A stretch of 34,579 nucleotides of DNA from Mucilaginibacter sp. (GTDB lineage Bacteria; Bacteroidota; Bacteroidia; Sphingobacteriales; Sphingobacteriaceae). The position numbers were made by a program, and so were the translations under genes. The stretch spans positions 1-34,579 of the forward strand of contig JAQBOK010000151.1 of assembly GCA_028288085.1 (NCBI GenBank), written 5' to 3'. The first letter of the stretch is position 1. Each line of letters begins with the position of its first letter. This document shows, piece after piece, positions 9,323-15,713 of this stretch. The notes beneath the pieces are model-generated. The model was not told where the DNA came from, did no database searches, and saw only the letters and a program-made list of their open reading frames with translations.

Positions 9323-10102
9323 TTATTCCTTCATATTAAAAATATCGGCATCCTTTAAAAAAGGCAGGGCACGCCTTGTTTTTTCCACTTCATCATGAAT
9401 GATAGAAAAAGTATAAACATCTTCTTCATCACGTTTGTAGTACACCACGTTTCCGTTGGGGCTGATGCAGGTGGAATCTCCAGAGTGATATATCTCGTTA
9501 CCATCATGACCAACGCGGTTTAAACCTATTACATAAGCCTGGTTCTCTACTGCCCGTGCGGGGATCAATGTGCGCCAGTGCAAGGCACGGCGTTCGGGCC
9601 AGTTGGCTACCACAATGAGCAGATCGTAGGCCTCGTCAACGTTTCGCAGCCACACCGGGAAACGCAGGTCGTAGCAAATAACAGGGCATATTTTCCATCC
9701 TTTTAACTGAACAATCAGTTTTTTCTTTCCGGCTGTATAAGTGAGGTGTTCTTTGGATAAACCAAACAGGTGTCTTTTATCATAGTGTTCATAGCCGCCA
9801 TTGGGGTTCATCCATATCAAACGGTTATAAAATTTTCCACCTTCGGTTATAATTAAACTGCCGGTAACTACACATTCATATTGCTTTGCAATTTTATGCA
9901 TCCATTGCATGGTTTTACCTTCCATTGCTTCTGCCAGTTTTTCGGCGTTCATGGTAAAACCTGTATTAAACATTTCTGGTAGTATAATCAAGTCGGTCTT
10001 TTCGCGTATGGAAGCCAGGCGCAAAGAAATATTCTGCAGGTTTTTATCAATATTTTCCCAGAAAAGGTACCCTTGAAATAAAGTAATTTTTAGATTCTCC
10101 AT
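9323..10102 (-). CDS. Nitrilase-superfamily omega-amidase (YafV/Nit2-like)
   Basis: This 259-residue protein has a complete nitrilase-fold catalytic triad: Glu43 in ILPEMFNTGF, Lys109 in HYDKRHLF and the nucleophile Cys143 in PVICYDLRFPVWLRN. Length and motif wording match the YafV/Nit2 branch, whose members hydrolyse 2-oxoglutaramate or 2-oxosuccinamate to the keto acid plus ammonia. The gene lies 51 nt downstream of a class I aminotransferase on the same strand. That fits the glutamine transaminase/omega-amidase couple, where the amidase removes the alpha-ketoglutaramate made when glutamine is the amino donor. Substrate is inferred from family and neighbour. Confidence 0.9.
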   Translation of the reverse strand: MENLKITLFQGYLFWENIDKNLQNISLRLASIREKTDLIILPEMFNTGFTMNAEKLAEAMEGKTMQWMHKIAKQYECVVTGSLIITEGGKFYNRLIWMNPNGGYEHYDKRHLFGLSKEHLTYTAGKKKLIVQLKGWKICPVICYDLRFPVWLRNVDEAYDLLIVVANWPERRALHWRTLIPARAVENQAYVIGLNRVGHDGNEIYHSGDSTCISPNGNVVYYKRDEEDVYTFSIIHDEVEKTRRALPFLKDADIFNMKE

Positions 10103-10153
10103 AAAAATATTCAGATCCTGATTTTAACTTATGAGAAATAATTTAGCTCAATT

Positions 10154-11299
10154 TTAAACTTTAATTAATCTATCAACGGCTTTATCCAAAGTTTCTTGCT
10201 TTTTGGCAAAACAAAATCGCAAAACATGATGATCATTACCCTTGCTGTAGAAGGCAGAAACGGGTATAGAGGCTACCCCGATCTCCCTGGCCAAACGCAT
10301 GGCAAAATCGGAATCCTTCTCATCTGTAATGTTACTATATCTGACTGATTGAAAGTAAGAACCTGAACAAGGTAATATCTCAAATCTACTGTTTTCCAGA
10401 CCCTTTCGGAAATAATCTCTCTTTTGTTGAAAGAATGATGGAAGGCTTAAATAAGTGTCTTCATTTTTTAAATATTCGGCAATGGCAAATTGCATAGGCG
10501 CGTTTACACTGAACACTAAAAACTGATGAATTTTTCTGAATTCCTGCATCAATGCTGCGGGGGCCATACAGTAACCCACTTTCCATCCGGTGGCGTGAAA
10601 CGGTTTGCCGAAAGAAGCAATAATAAAGCTGCGCTTCTGTAACTCGGGGTAGCGGGCCATGCTCTGATGGGTTTCGCCATCATAGATCAGGTGTTCATAT
10701 ACTTCATCACTCAGTATCAAAATGTCCTGGTTTTTTACGATGGCCGAAAGTTCATCAATATCCTGGCGGTGTAAAATAGTGGCCGTGGGATTATGGGGCG
10801 AATTAAGGATGATCATTTTTGTACGGTTGTTGATCAACCTTTTTACCATATCCCAGCGGATCCGGTAATCGGGTGGTTCCAGTTCCAGTGATTTCACAAT
10901 TCCACCGGCCAATTTGATGGCCGGGGCATAGCAGTCAAAGGCTGGTTCAAATATGATCACCTCATCATTCGGATTAATTGCGGCAGTGATGGCAGTAAAT
11001 ATGGCCTGCGTGCCGCCAGCGGTAATGGTGATCTCGGTATCCGGATTGTAAATGGCGCCGTATAATTTTTCGGTTTTGCGGCTTATCGCCTCGCGAAGCG
11101 ACATTAAACCAGCCATTGGCGCATATTGATTATGACCATTTTTCATGGCCTGGTTAACCAGTTCAATCAGTTCTGGCGAGGTTTCATAATCTGGAAAGCC
11201 CTGTGAAAGATTGATAGCACCAAGTTCATTGGCCAATGCCGACATTACCGTAAAAATAGTGGTCCCGGCCTGGGGTAATTTTGAAATAATAGGGATCAT
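10154..11299 (-). CDS. PLP-dependent class I/II aminotransferase, methionine/glutamine transaminase type (YbdL-like)
   Basis: The protein has 381 residues. Fold-type I landmarks are present: NSPHNPT with Asn170, LILSDEVYEHL with Asp198 and Tyr201, and ASFGKPFHATGWKVGY, where Lys232 is the Schiff-base lysine. The opening LSQGFPDYETSPELIELV and the SFGKxFHATGWK wording are typical of the YbdL/kynurenine aminotransferase group, which uses methionine and other hydrophobic or aromatic amino acids. The downstream omega-amidase supports a role in the last step of methionine salvage or in clearing keto acids with glutamine as donor. A -7 element ends 6 nt before its ATG. It is divergent from the secreted protein at 11465. 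Confidence 0.9.
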   Translation of the reverse strand: MIPIISKLPQAGTTIFTVMSALANELGAINLSQGFPDYETSPELIELVNQAMKNGHNQYAPMAGLMSLREAISRKTEKLYGAIYNPDTEITITAGGTQAIFTAITAAINPNDEVIIFEPAFDCYAPAIKLAGGIVKSLELEPPDYRIRWDMVKRLINNRTKMIILNSPHNPTATILHRQDIDELSAIVKNQDILILSDEVYEHLIYDGETHQSMARYPELQKRSFIIASFGKPFHATGWKVGYCMAPAALMQEFRKIHQFLVFSVNAPMQFAIAEYLKNEDTYLSLPSFFQQKRDYFRKGLENSRFEILPCSGSYFQSVRYSNITDEKDSDFAMRLAREIGVASIPVSAFYSKGNDHHVLRFCFAKKQETLDKAVDRLIKV

Positions 11300-11305
11300 T
11301 GAGTG

Positions 11306-11313
11306 CTAAATTA
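11306..11313 (-). promoter_or_regulatory. Possible -7 promoter element of the aminotransferase gene
   Basis: Minus-strand TAATTTAG matches TAnnTTTG at 7 of 8 positions counting the two free ones. Only 6 nt separate it from the ATG at 11299, which would give a nearly leaderless mRNA. No clear -33 TTTG is seen. Confidence 0.3.
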
Positions 11314-11423
11314 GTCAATTTTTTGTTGCGAGTTAGAGGCAGGGACGCTGATAGGGCCTGATTTGATTGGTTCTGAAAAATTAATTTATATTATTTTGAT
11401 TATTAATGATTTAAGTTATACAT

Positions 11424-11449
11424 TTAATGTAACAAACCAGTTACATTAA
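11424..11449. promoter_or_regulatory. Perfect 10-bp palindrome TTAATGTAAC-N6-GTTACATTAA, probable operator
   Basis: Arms 11424-11433 and 11440-11449 are perfect inverted copies separated by AAACCA. The palindrome lies in the 165-nt divergent region between the aminotransferase and the NTF2-like gene and ends 15 nt before the ATG at 11465. Its form suggests a homodimeric regulator site. It shares the TGTAAC/GTTACA core with 12208-12228. Confidence 0.6.
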
Positions 11450-11464
11450 TTAAACCCACAAACA

Positions 11465-11947
11465 ATGAAAAAGCTTTTTGTTTTCTTTTTATTGGCAATG
11501 CCATTTGCAGCCATGAGCCAAACACACAGCGGTTATACTGCTAGTTATTCATCAAGTTTCACAATTGCTGATCCAAGTTATTCAGAAAAAGTCCTGATGC
11601 TTTGGAAGGATTTTGAAAATAACACACTGGATAATCACCTTGATATGTTTGCTGATACAGTAACCATGACACTTGCCGATGGTACCAGGGTAAAAGGTAA
11701 AACAGCCAACCTGGCCAATGCAAAAGAATACAGAAGTTCAATTAAGAATTACAAAGTTACCGTAGATGCCTGGGTGAGTTTGAAAAGTACAGACCGGAAT
11801 GGAAATGTGGTTTGCGTTTGGGGAACTGAAAAATATACTGATAAAGATGGGAAACCGGTTACATCACGCATACAAGAAGTATGGGGATTTAATAAGGATG
11901 GAAAAATTGACTTTATGTTACAGTACATGGGGGCTGGCGGTATGTAA
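11465..11947 (+). CDS. Secreted NTF2-like (SnoaL/DUF4440-type) protein
   Basis: This 160-residue protein begins with a clear signal peptide (MKKLFVFFLLAMPFAAMSQ). The mature part has a cone-fold pattern: an N-terminal helix SEKVLMLWKDFENNTLDNHLDMFADTV, then strands with the TMTLADGTRVKGK hairpin, VTVDAWVSLKSTD, VVCVWGTEKYTDKDG and RIQEVWGFNKDGKI. This is typical of SnoaL/NTF2-like proteins, many of which have no known reaction. No catalytic residues can be assigned. A strong palindrome sits directly upstream and a terminator follows the stop, so it is likely a single-gene unit under its own regulator. Confidence 0.8.
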   Translation: MKKLFVFFLLAMPFAAMSQTHSGYTASYSSSFTIADPSYSEKVLMLWKDFENNTLDNHLDMFADTVTMTLADGTRVKGKTANLANAKEYRSSIKNYKVTVDAWVSLKSTDRNGNVVCVWGTEKYTDKDGKPVTSRIQEVWGFNKDGKIDFMLQYMGAGGM

Positions 11948-11969
11948 AGTTGTATGTATATGATAGTTT

Positions 11970-11997
11970 AAACGGCTGCTTTAGAGTGGCCGTTTTT
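11970..11997 (+). terminator. Intrinsic terminator after the NTF2-like gene
   Basis: AAACGGC (11970-11976) pairs with GCCGTTT (11989-11995) over a 12-nt loop, and the 3' arm continues into five T in all. It starts 23 nt after the stop codon. Confidence 0.75.
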
Positions 11998-12184
11998 GTT
12001 AGAAGTGTACACTAAAATTTCAAAAAACGATTCGGTTATTTTGACAAATAGTGCCGGAGCCCATTTTGTGTTTTCAATGGGTATTAGCGGAGAAGTATAT
12101 ACAAATTTACAAAATTGATTTAAGTAAAGTGGTGACACTGTATTGCAGCGGATTTAATTAAACGGAAATTATCTTAATTATTAT

Positions 12185-12233
12185 GGTGTTACCTAAGTGT
12201 TACAGGCGTTACACGTTTCAAATGTAACACCTG
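12185..12233. promoter_or_regulatory. GTTAC repeat cluster with hairpin, possible operator of the ABC importer
   Basis: GGTGTTAC (12185-12192) has a perfect inverted copy GTAACACC (12224-12231). Between them lie further direct copies, GTGTTAC (12198-12204) and GTTACA (12208-12213). CAGGCGTTACA (12203-12213) pairs with TGTAACACCTG (12223-12233) with one mismatch and a 9-nt loop. The cluster is about 30 nt upstream of the predicted -33 element. A regulator-binding site or RNA-independent dyad is more likely than a terminator, since no T-run follows. Confidence 0.45.
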
Positions 12234-12251
12234 CAAGCAATTTGATCTTTA

Positions 12252-12279
12252 CCTTTCTCCTTTTGCCTTTCACCTTGTT
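12252..12279. repeat. Degenerate heptanucleotide array (four units)
   Basis: Consecutive 7-nt units CCTTTCT, CCTTTTG, CCTTTCA and CCTTGTT lie 17 nt upstream of the ABC lipoprotein start. The second unit supplies the TTTG of the predicted -33 element. Confidence 0.55.
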
Positions 12280-12291
12280 TATTTAACTTAG
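12262..12291 (+). promoter_or_regulatory. Predicted promoter of the ABC importer operon
   Basis: TTTG (12262-12265), an 18-nt spacer and TAACTTAG (12284-12291), 7 of 8 to the consensus. The -7 element ends just 4 nt before the ATG at 12296, so the transcript would be leaderless or almost so. Confidence 0.4.
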
Positions 12292-12295
12292 CCAG

Positions 12296-13264
12296 ATGAA
12301 GCATCTAAAATACCTGCCCTTATTTTTTATAATTATTCTGTTAGTATGCTGCCACTCTGAAAAAAGCACCATTCCTGTTGTTGGTTTTGTGGACGCTTTT
12401 GAAGATGCCACCATATCTCAGGCACGAACAGGTTTTACTGATGCGCTGAAGAAAAACGGCTTCAGCGAAGAGCAGAAAAGTATTAAGATAGAGTATCGGA
12501 ACGCACAGGGGGATATCCCGACGCTTACACAGATCGTAAATTATTTTGTTTCAGAAAAGGTTGATCTGCTGGCTACCTGTACAACCCTGTCTACCCTAAC
12601 AGCTGTTCAAAAAACTAAAAGCATTCCCATTTTTGCCATGGTATCGCCAACACCTGCCAGGATGAATGTGATCAGTTCGACAGGTGTGAGACCGGCTAAT
12701 TTATTCGGCGCGGTAGAGGAACTGGCTTATATCGACACTTCATTTTCTATCATTCCCAAACTGTTAAAGCCAAAAGGGGCAAAGCTGGTGATCGGTATGA
12801 TCTATAATCAATCAGAACCGCAATCGGCTGATGCGATGAACCGTATCAAATCATTGGCAGATCATTTAAATATTACTTTGGTGGCATTGCCACTAAACTC
12901 ATCTGCAGATGCGCAGTTGGTTACTAAATCATTACTAAACAGAAACATCGATGCCTTTTTTGCTAATCCGGATAATACGGTATTTGCCTCATTTGAAACC
13001 ATCCTGAAAAGTTGCAATCAGGCCAATGTGCCTATTTTTACCAGCGAAGCAGGTTTGGTACAACGGGGCGCGGTTGCCGCTTTTGGTGCTGATATTTATC
13101 AATGGGGATACCAGGCAGGTGAACAGGCGGCCCAATTTTTAAAAACGCATAAAACGGACGGATTAAAACCAGAAATGGTGAAAATACGCAGACGGGTATA
13201 TAACGCTGCCGCCGCTAAAAAATACAATATTACCATTCCCTCAAATTTTGAAGCTGTGAAATAA
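12296..13264 (+). CDS. ABC importer substrate-binding lipoprotein (PF04392/TrpX type)
   Basis: This 322-residue binding protein has a lipoprotein signal peptide (MKHLKYLPLFFIIILLVCC; lipobox Cys18 or Cys19). The mature part is the two-lobed fold of the ABC_sub_bind family: PVVGFVDAFEDATISQARTG, then KVDLLATCTTLSTLTAVQ, IPIFAMVSPTPARM, GMIYNQSEPQSADAM and VPIFTSEAGLVQRGAVAAFG. In streptococci this three-gene type (TrpXYZ) imports tryptophan, but close relatives in other phyla have unknown ligands, so the substrate here is open. Its TAA overlaps the permease ATG by one base (TAATG), indicating translational coupling. Confidence 0.9.
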   Translation: MKHLKYLPLFFIIILLVCCHSEKSTIPVVGFVDAFEDATISQARTGFTDALKKNGFSEEQKSIKIEYRNAQGDIPTLTQIVNYFVSEKVDLLATCTTLSTLTAVQKTKSIPIFAMVSPTPARMNVISSTGVRPANLFGAVEELAYIDTSFSIIPKLLKPKGAKLVIGMIYNQSEPQSADAMNRIKSLADHLNITLVALPLNSSADAQLVTKSLLNRNIDAFFANPDNTVFASFETILKSCNQANVPIFTSEAGLVQRGAVAAFGADIYQWGYQAGEQAAQFLKTHKTDGLKPEMVKIRRRVYNAAAAKKYNITIPSNFEAVK

Positions 13265-14133
13265 TGGATTTTTACCTAACTGCATTAATACAGGGACTTT
13301 GCTTTTCGGCTATTGCGTTGGGGATATACATCTCCATGAAAATATTTAATATACCTGATATTACCACCGATGGCAGTTATACGCTGGGGGGCGTGGTCAC
13401 AGCACAATTTCTTACCCATCATCAACCGGTTTACCTGGTAGTACCTACTGTGATCGCGGCGGGAGCTTTGGCCGGGGCATTGACAGGGTTGATCCACACT
13501 AAATTAAAGATAAACGCCTTATTAGCCGGTATTTTGGTGATGACCGCATTGTATTCTGTTAATTTAACCCTTTTGGGACGTTCCAATATTCCGCTCATTA
13601 ATACTACATCTATTTTCACGCTGATCAATATCGCAACTGATCCTAATCACAATACTTTTTGGATATTGTTGGTTTTTGTAATCATTGTGACCCTCCTGAT
13701 TGGTTACCTACTTAAAACGGATTTCGGAATTGCCATGAGAGCTACCGGTAATAGTGAATCTATGATACGCTCCTTAGGTGTAAATACAGACCGGATGAAA
13801 ATTACTGGTCTGGCACTGGCCAATGCCTTAACTGCACTCAGTGGTTTCCTCATTACTCAATTCCAGAGTTTTGCTGATATTAATATGGGCATTGGCATTG
13901 TTATAGTAGGACTGGGGTCGGTCATTATCGCCGAAACGTTAATCAACTGGTTTAAAATTACTTCAGTTTGGCTTAGCCTGGTTTTAGTGCTTTCCGGCGC
14001 TATTATATTTCAATTTGTATTGGCTATTACGTTGAGTATCGGTGTGGATGCCAATTTGCTTAAACTGGTAACGGCTGTGTTTGTATTGTTGATCGTCAGC
14101 CTGCCGCGTTTGTCTTTTAAAAGTTCATCATGA
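13264..14133 (+). CDS. ABC importer permease (BPD_transp_2 / TrpY type)
   Basis: This 289-residue integral membrane protein has about eight hydrophobic segments and is the only permease in the operon, so it probably works as a homodimer. It carries the family signature at the start (NIPDITTDGSYTLGGVV), a mid-protein cytoplasmic loop LLKTDFGIAMRATGNSESMI that resembles the coupling loop of branched-chain amino-acid-type permeases, and SLGVNTDRMKITGLALANAL after it. The ATG overlaps the upstream stop by 1 nt and its own stop overlaps the ATPase start by 4 nt (ATGA). Confidence 0.9.
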   Translation: MDFYLTALIQGLCFSAIALGIYISMKIFNIPDITTDGSYTLGGVVTAQFLTHHQPVYLVVPTVIAAGALAGALTGLIHTKLKINALLAGILVMTALYSVNLTLLGRSNIPLINTTSIFTLINIATDPNHNTFWILLVFVIIVTLLIGYLLKTDFGIAMRATGNSESMIRSLGVNTDRMKITGLALANALTALSGFLITQFQSFADINMGIGIVIVGLGSVIIAETLINWFKITSVWLSLVLVLSGAIIFQFVLAITLSIGVDANLLKLVTAVFVLLIVSLPRLSFKSSS

Positions 14134-14879
14134 TTGATCTGAAGAATATCCATAAAATATTTAACAAGGGCAAAGCCAACCAGGTGAATGCCATTAATGG
14201 TGTCGACCTGTTGATAAATGAAAAGGAATTTTTGGTGATCGTAGGCTCAAACGGGTCGGGTAAAACCACTTTGTTAAACCTGGTTGCCGGAAGTGAATTA
14301 CCAGGTAAGGGAAACATCCATATTGATGGACATAATGTAACTAAACTGCGCGATTATAACCGAAGCCAATGGATTGCACGTGTTTTTCAAAATCCTTTAA
14401 GCGGCACAGCTCCTGATCTGAGTATTTTAGACAATTTTAGATTAGCGGCTATCCGCACTAAATCAAAAGGGCTATCAATTGGCGTGGATGAAAAGTTTAA
14501 AAAACAGGTGAAGGAAAAGATAGAGACACTGGGTATGGGGCTTGAAAATAAGACGGAACAACCCATGGGGACTTTGTCTGGAGGACAGAGGCAGGCGTTA
14601 ACGCTTCTGATGAGCGTAATGGATAGCTGCAAAGTGTTGCTGCTTGACGAACCTACGGCGGCCCTTGACCCGCGTTCGGCCGAGGTGGTAATGCTAACAG
14701 CGGACAAGCTGGTGAAAGATTTTAAACTGACTGCTATACTGATCACCCATAATTTAAAGGATGCCTATAATTATGGTAATCGAATTATCCAGATGGGTGA
14801 GGGGAAGATCATAAAAGATTTAGACCAACAAAAAAAATCAGCTTTAAAGCAAAATGATCTTTTTGACTGGTTTGGGTAG
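14130..14879 (+). CDS. ABC importer ATPase (TrpZ type)
   Basis: The 249-residue nucleotide-binding subunit has a complete set of ABC motifs: Walker A GSNGSGKTT at 39-47, signature LSGGQRQ from residue 149, Walker B VLLLDEP with Asp173 and catalytic Glu174, and the switch His207 in LITHN. It drives uptake through the permease encoded just upstream. The 4-nt overlap (ATGA) with the permease gene shows it is the last gene of a compact three-gene operon. No terminator is visible in the 68 nt before the next gene. Confidence 0.95.
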   Translation: MIDLKNIHKIFNKGKANQVNAINGVDLLINEKEFLVIVGSNGSGKTTLLNLVAGSELPGKGNIHIDGHNVTKLRDYNRSQWIARVFQNPLSGTAPDLSILDNFRLAAIRTKSKGLSIGVDEKFKKQVKEKIETLGMGLENKTEQPMGTLSGGQRQALTLLMSVMDSCKVLLLDEPTAALDPRSAEVVMLTADKLVKDFKLTAILITHNLKDAYNYGNRIIQMGEGKIIKDLDQQKKSALKQNDLFDWFG

Positions 14880-14947
14880 ACTTGTCTGGACCATTATTTA
14901 CACGAATAAAGAATTTATGGATTAAAACATCTTAAATAAATTAAAAT

Positions 14948-15220
14948 ATGAAAAACGGAAATTTCGAATCTATTCTTGATGCCTATCAATTAACAGAGGG
15001 ATCAATAATAAAAGAAAAAGACCAGGTTGAACTTTTTGAAGTAGGCGAATATGATGCCGACAAGAAAGGGTATACCGTTTTCCCTTTTGAAGATGGGGTA
15101 AAAATGGATGATTTTAGCTTGGTGATATCTGAAAGTGAATTGATGGATAACTACCTTATTAAAACTAAAAAGGACAATAGTGAATCTGATGATGACGCAT
15201 TATTGTCTGATAGTATTTAA
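14948..15220 (+). CDS. Small acidic hypothetical protein
   Basis: This 90-residue soluble protein is rich in Asp, Glu and Lys and has no signal peptide, Cys or membrane segment. It starts MKNGNFESILDAYQLTEGSI and ends in a Ser/Asp-rich tail (KDNSESDDDALLSDSI) that is probably disordered. I do not recognise the family. The central alternating hydrophobic pattern (VELFEVGEYDADKKGYTVFPF) suggests beta strands. It follows the ABC operon by 68 nt on the same strand and is closed by a strong hairpin, so it may be co-transcribed or independent. That it is a real gene rests on codon-like composition and the terminator. Confidence 0.65.
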   Translation: MKNGNFESILDAYQLTEGSIIKEKDQVELFEVGEYDADKKGYTVFPFEDGVKMDDFSLVISESELMDNYLIKTKKDNSESDDDALLSDSI

Positions 15221-15222
15221 TC

Positions 15223-15270
15223 AATGCCATTTCAAAACTGCCTACCACAGGATAGATTTGAAATGGCATT
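15223..15270. terminator. Bidirectional hairpin with perfect 14-bp stem
   Basis: AATGCCATTTCAAA (15223-15236) is an exact inverted copy of TTTGAAATGGCATT (15257-15270), with a 20-nt loop. It fills the convergent space between the acidic protein gene and the cytochrome c gene. Only a weak A/T tract follows on either side, so its role as terminator is likely but not certain. Confidence 0.7.
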
Positions 15271-15275
15271 AAAAT

Positions 15276-15713
15276 TTACTTTTTATTCGCAGCTCTTACA
15301 TCCTTCACCTCATCCACGGTAATGGCGTCAGCCTTGTTACCAAAGCTATTTCGAACATAAGTTAGCACATCCGCAATTTCCTGGTCCTTTAAAAAATCAT
15401 GCGAGGCCATTACGTTTGAATAGGTACCGCCGTTGATATCTACATTCTTATTAAATCCGTTCAATACGATTTTTATTAACTCAGTTTTATCACCCAAAAC
15501 GTATGTTGTTTTATTAAGAGGAGGGTTCATGTGCTGAACACCGCCTCCATCAACCTGGTGACAGGACGCACAATTCTGTGTGTAAATCAACTGCCCTGCT
15601 GCGACAGATTTACCCAGATCAGCAGCAGATACCTTTTTATTTGAAGAATGCGAACAGGAATATAATGCCACTATCGATATAAGAAATAGCGCTGTTTTTT
15701 TAAATCCAATCAT
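15276..15713 (-). CDS. Lipoprotein class I cytochrome c, partner of the adjacent dehydrogenase
   Basis: This 145-residue protein has a lipoprotein signal peptide (lipobox ALYSC, Cys20) and one haem c site CASCH at 48-52. The MASH block near residue 105 offers the likely distal Met ligand, and PPL at 64-66 is typical of the class I fold. It would sit on the periplasmic face and accept electrons. Its ATG overlaps the TAA of the dehydrogenase gene by one base, so the two are made together, with the cytochrome the probable electron acceptor of the enzyme. Confidence 0.92.
   Translation of the reverse strand: MIGFKKTALFLISIVALYSCSHSSNKKVSAADLGKSVAAGQLIYTQNCASCHQVDGGGVQHMNPPLNKTTYVLGDKTELIKIVLNGFNKNVDINGGTYSNVMASHDFLKDQEIADVLTYVRNSFGNKADAITVDEVKDVRAANKK

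Larger units (their letters stand above)
11998..12295. other. Gene-free stretch upstream of the ABC importer operon
   Basis: With the preceding terminator this makes a 348-nt gap without a gene. It holds an AT-rich segment with no frame I can support, then a cluster of GTTAC-type repeats (12185-12233), a heptad array (12252-12279) and a promoter (12262-12291). The two upstream thirds show nothing recognisable. Confidence 0.6.

Noticed and set aside
11429..11445. TGTAAC-N6-GTTACA read as a TyrR box
   Set aside because: It resembles the enterobacterial TyrR consensus in form, but TyrR is not expected in Bacteroidota, so no regulator name is given.
14387..14746. Minus-strand frame of 119 codons
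   Set aside because: It is antisense to the ABC ATPase gene, whose Walker and signature motifs are complete.
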